Shown here piece by piece: positions 6,166 to 8,620 of a stretch of 8,620 nt of DNA. Position numbers and translations under genes: made by a program. The stretch covers positions 1-8,620 of the forward strand of contig JAGFXV010000038.1 of assembly GCA_017861475.1 (NCBI GenBank), given 5' to 3'. The notes under the pieces were generated by a model. That model saw only the letters and a list, made by a program, of their open reading frames with translations, ran no database searches and was not told the origin of the DNA. Origin of the DNA: Bacillota bacterium. Its GTDB lineage: Bacteria; Bacillota; Syntrophomonadia; Syntrophomonadales; Syntrophomonadaceae. The first letter of the stretch is position 1. Every line of letters begins with the position of its first letter.

Positions 6166-7341
6166 TTGAGAAGTATCAGGGAAATTGGATTAAAAGACCA
6201 GCGAGTGCTGATGAGAGTTGATTTTAATGTGCCTATGGATAAAGAGGGGAATATTACCGATGATGCACGTATAACGGCAGCGGTTCCTACTATTCAGTAT
6301 ATTTCTGAACAGGGAGCCCGGCTGATATTGATGAGCCATCTGGGCAGACCTGACGGACAGAGAAGTGAAAAATACAGCCTTAAACCGGTGGCGCTGCATC
6401 TGTCTGAACTGCTGAAAAAGGAAGTTAAAATGGCTGACGATTGCATCGGACCGCAGGTCACGGCTGCTATTGAGCAACTGAAAAGCGGAGAGATAATGCT
6501 TTTGGAAAATGTTCGCTTCCATAGCGCGGAAGAAGAAAATGACGTGGAATTCTCAAAACAACTGGCTGCGCTGGGCGATGTCTTTGTTAATGACGCTTTT
6601 GGTACCGCCCACCGGGCTCATTCCTCCACGGCCGGAGTGGCTGAATTTTTGCCGGCTTATGCCGGATTTCTGTTGGAAAATGAGGTCAAAATGCTGCGTC
6701 AGGTATTGGAACATCCAGAATGTCCGCGTTTGGCAGTACTGGGCGGGGCCAAGATAAAAGATAAATTAGGGCTTATCAGTAATCTTCTGGATAAGATGGA
6801 TATACTTTTGATAGGCGGAGGTATGGCCAATACTTTCTTAAAAGCCCAGGGCATCTGTATAGGCAAGTCCATATGTGAAGACAAGCTGTTGGATGAGGCC
6901 AAAAAACTGATGCTGACTGCTGAAAGCCAGAAGAAAAAGATAATATTGCCGCTTGATGCGGTGCTGGCTGATTCATTGTCAGAAGATGCTGCTGCTGCAG
7001 TATGTGACATAAATGCAATCCCTGAAGATAAGATGATCCTGGATATTGGCCCCCAAACCATTGCTGCTTTTTCCCGTGAGATCGACCGCGCCCATACCAT
7101 CATATGGAATGGACCAGTTGGCGCCTATGAATTTGAGCAGTTTTCAGTTGGAACAGATGCGATTGCAAGGGCTATGGCCTCATCCCGTGCCGTAACTGTA
7201 ATTGGAGGCGGAGATTCAGCCGCAGCTGTTCACAAGCTGGGTTTGGACAAGGAATTTACGCATATATCAACGGGCGGCGGTGCCACGCTTGAATTTCTCG
7301 AAGGTATAAAACTTCCGGGAGTTCAGTCCTGTGAATGGTAA
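6166..7341 (+). CDS. pgk: Phosphoglycerate kinase
   Basis: The 391-residue enzyme transfers phosphate between 1,3-bisphosphoglycerate and ADP, making ATP and 3-phosphoglycerate; it is reversible and cytosolic. The N-terminal substrate-binding domain shows RVDFNVP (17-23), SHLGRPDG (57-64), LLENVRFHS (112-120) and VNDAFGTAHRAHSS. The C-terminal nucleotide domain shows GGAKIKDKL (193-201), GGGMANTFL, WNGPVGAYE (314-322), GGGDSAAAV (347-355) and STGGGATLEFL (368-378). The length is normal for bacterial Pgk. Translation starts at TTG 6166: the protein then begins M-R-S-I-R-E-I, as expected, and the SD is well spaced. It lies between gapA and tpiA, matching the order of reactions and the B. subtilis operon. 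Confidence 0.97.
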   Translation: MRSIREIGLKDQRVLMRVDFNVPMDKEGNITDDARITAAVPTIQYISEQGARLILMSHLGRPDGQRSEKYSLKPVALHLSELLKKEVKMADDCIGPQVTAAIEQLKSGEIMLLENVRFHSAEEENDVEFSKQLAALGDVFVNDAFGTAHRAHSSTAGVAEFLPAYAGFLLENEVKMLRQVLEHPECPRLAVLGGAKIKDKLGLISNLLDKMDILLIGGGMANTFLKAQGICIGKSICEDKLLDEAKKLMLTAESQKKKIILPLDAVLADSLSEDAAAAVCDINAIPEDKMILDIGPQTIAAFSREIDRAHTIIWNGPVGAYEFEQFSVGTDAIARAMASSRAVTVIGGGDSAAAVHKLGLDKEFTHISTGGGATLEFLEGIKLPGVQSCEW

Positions 7342-7344
7342 TCT

Positions 7345-7351
7345 GAGGAGG
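7345..7351 (+). promoter_or_regulatory. SD site that sets the tpiA start
   Basis: GAGGAGG ends 8 nt before the TTG at 7360 but only 2 nt before the in-frame ATG at 7354, which is too close for normal initiation. TTG is therefore the preferred start. Confidence 0.75.
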
Positions 7352-7359
7352 TCATGGTC

Positions 7360-8124
7360 TTGCGAAAAAAAGTCATCGCAGCAAACTGGAAAATGAATAA
7401 AAACAGAGGCGAGGCGGAGGATTATATTAATAAATTTCTTCCTCTATTGGGCAATATAAATGCAACCGATCCGGAAGTAATCATCTGCCCGCCATTTACA
7501 AGCCTGCAAACATTGCATGATGCTGTGCAGGGAAGTTATGTTAAAACCGGGGGCCAGGATATATTTTGGGAAACCAGCGGAGCATTTACCGGTGAAATAT
7601 CAGCACCTATGCTGACGGATTGCGGCTGCAGTTATGTTATCGTCGGACATTCCGAGCGTCGTCATATTCTCGATGAATCCGACTACAATATTAATCGCAA
7701 AATAAAATCATCATTGGCAGGAGCATTGATACCGATTTTGTGTGTAGGCGAGACCTTGCAGGAACGCCAGAATGATTTAGCCCGTCAGGTCGTGAAAGAT
7801 CAGATGGAAAAGGCGTTGTTGGGAATTGATATTACCGCAGGAAACCTGATCGTAGCCTACGAACCGGTTTGGGCAATTGGCACCGGTGTGAATGCCAGTC
7901 CGGATGATGCGCAGGATATGATTGCTTTTATCCGCGAACAATTATCTCAGCTTTATAATCCTGAATTGGCGTCGGCGATACCGATCCTTTACGGGGGCAG
8001 TGTGAAAAAAGCCAATATGCATGATTTTATTATAAAAGCAGATATTGACGGAGCTTTGGTTGGCAGTGCCAGCCTGGATCCCAGGGAATTTTCAGAAATC
8101 GTGAGGTCGGTAAAGAATGGGTAA
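7360..8124 (+). CDS. tpiA: Triose-phosphate isomerase
   Basis: With the TTG start the product is 254 residues, the usual size. It is a TIM-barrel enzyme interconverting dihydroxyacetone phosphate and glyceraldehyde-3-phosphate, and acts as a dimer. Catalytic residues are in place: Lys11 in AANWKMN, His97 in VGHSERRH, and Glu168 in AYEPVWAIGTG, which opens the mobile loop 6. Phosphate-binding LYGGSVK and DGALVGSASL follow near the C-terminus. The start M-R-K-K-V-I-A-A-N-W-K is the common form in Firmicutes. The ATG at 7354 would add two residues (M-V-L before R) and is badly spaced from the SD. It follows pgk by 18 nt and its last 8 nt overlap gpmI. Confidence 0.97.
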   Translation: MRKKVIAANWKMNKNRGEAEDYINKFLPLLGNINATDPEVIICPPFTSLQTLHDAVQGSYVKTGGQDIFWETSGAFTGEISAPMLTDCGCSYVIVGHSERRHILDESDYNINRKIKSSLAGALIPILCVGETLQERQNDLARQVVKDQMEKALLGIDITAGNLIVAYEPVWAIGTGVNASPDDAQDMIAFIREQLSQLYNPELASAIPILYGGSVKKANMHDFIIKADIDGALVGSASLDPREFSEIVRSVKNG

Positions 8125-8620
8125 AGCGCCGGTTGTTTTAATGATTCTGGATGGATGGGGCGAACGGGAGGCTCAGGAAGACAATGCCATCAGTCTGGCC
8201 CAACCGCAGAATTTTTATGAATTGCAAGCATCGTATCCGCATACCCTTTTGGAATGTTCGGGCAACGCTGTAGGTTTGCCGCGTGGTCAGATGGGTAATT
8301 CCGAAGTGGGGCATCTGAATATGGGAGCTGGCAGGATTGTTTTTCAGGAGATTACCCGTATCACACAGGCAATCGAAGACCGTTCATTCTTTACCAATCC
8401 TGCGTTTCTCAAGGCTATGGATTATACCCGCGGAAATAACGGGGCAGTGCATTTGATGGGCCTGGTTTCTGACGGGGGAGTACATAGCGAATTGACCCAC
8501 CTTTTTGCGCTGTTGGAATTGTGTAAAGAACAGAATATAAAATCTGTTTTTATCCATGCATTTTTGGATGGCCGGGATGTGGCACCTCAAAGTGCGATGG
8601 AATTTATCAATCAGTTGGAA
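8117..8620 (+). CDS. gpmI: 2,3-bisphosphoglycerate-independent phosphoglycerate mutase, 3'-truncated by the window
   Basis: The frame is open from ATG 8117 to the right edge, 168 codons of an expected 510 or so. The enzyme interconverts 3- and 2-phosphoglycerate through a phosphoserine intermediate and needs Mn2+; it belongs to the alkaline-phosphatase superfamily. Seen here are metal-binding Asp12 in LDGWG, nucleophile Ser62 in MGNSEVGHLNMGAGR, His123 in SDGGVHSE, and Arg153-Asp154 in LDGRDV. These positions agree with those known for the Geobacillus enzyme. The start overlaps the tpiA stop as ATGGGTAA, with GAGG (8103-8106) 10 nt upstream inside tpiA, so translation is probably coupled. It is not the cofactor-dependent GpmA, which has an RHGE motif. 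Enolase is the expected next gene but is outside the window. Confidence 0.97.
   Translation, partial: MGKAPVVLMILDGWGEREAQEDNAISLAQPQNFYELQASYPHTLLECSGNAVGLPRGQMGNSEVGHLNMGAGRIVFQEITRITQAIEDRSFFTNPAFLKAMDYTRGNNGAVHLMGLVSDGGVHSELTHLFALLELCKEQNIKSVFIHAFLDGRDVAPQSAMEFINQLE

Noticed and set aside
7878..7894. TGGCAC inside tpiA as a sigma-54 -24 element
   Set aside because: No TTGC-like -12 element at the right spacing; the bases encode the conserved AIGTG loop of TpiA.

Overview
The window reads as ordinary chromosomal sequence of a Gram-positive anaerobe of the Clostridia type. The evidence is the Firmicutes order rapZ-yvcK-whiA, a CggR-led gap-pgk-tpi-gpm operon, strong GGAGG-type Shine-Dalgarno (SD) sites, several GTG/TTG starts and moderate GC. 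A sigma-54 gene between whiA and cggR points to the Peptococcaceae/Syntrophomonadaceae side of the class; that placement is recalled from gene order, not from a search. Every gene is on the + strand and none looks frameshifted or decayed.

Region 1 (1-2395) holds the 3' end of rapZ (cut by the window edge), yvcK and whiA. These form a conserved cluster linked to amino-sugar and cell-wall metabolism and, through whiA, to cell division or chromosome biology. yvcK starts 21 nt after rapZ. whiA follows after 60 nt that contain an imperfect inverted repeat.

Region 2 (2396-4078) holds rpoN, encoding a complete sigma-54. A possible 24-codon small ORF with its own SD lies between whiA and rpoN. After rpoN comes a 166-nt control region. 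It contains a perfect 13-bp inverted repeat, an exact extended -10 promoter (TGCTATAAT) overlapping the right arm of that repeat, and a GGGACA-N4-TGTCCC palindrome that resembles a CggR operator.

Region 3 (4079-8620) is the central glycolytic/gluconeogenic operon: cggR, gapA, pgk, tpiA and gpmI, the last cut by the right edge. Junctions are tight: 1-nt overlap cggR/gapA, 39 nt gapA/pgk, 18 nt pgk/tpiA with the revised start, and 8-nt overlap tpiA/gpmI. The enzymes interconvert triose phosphates and 2-phosphoglycerate. CggR probably represses the operon through the palindrome upstream and is relieved by fructose-1,6-bisphosphate, as known in Bacillus subtilis.

I found no mobile element, CRISPR array, RNA gene or defence system, and no convincing undescribed system. 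The points most worth checking are the inverted repeat laid over the cggR promoter, the one-site CggR operator, the small ORF before rpoN, and a Glu in place of Pro at a cofactor-specificity position of GapA.
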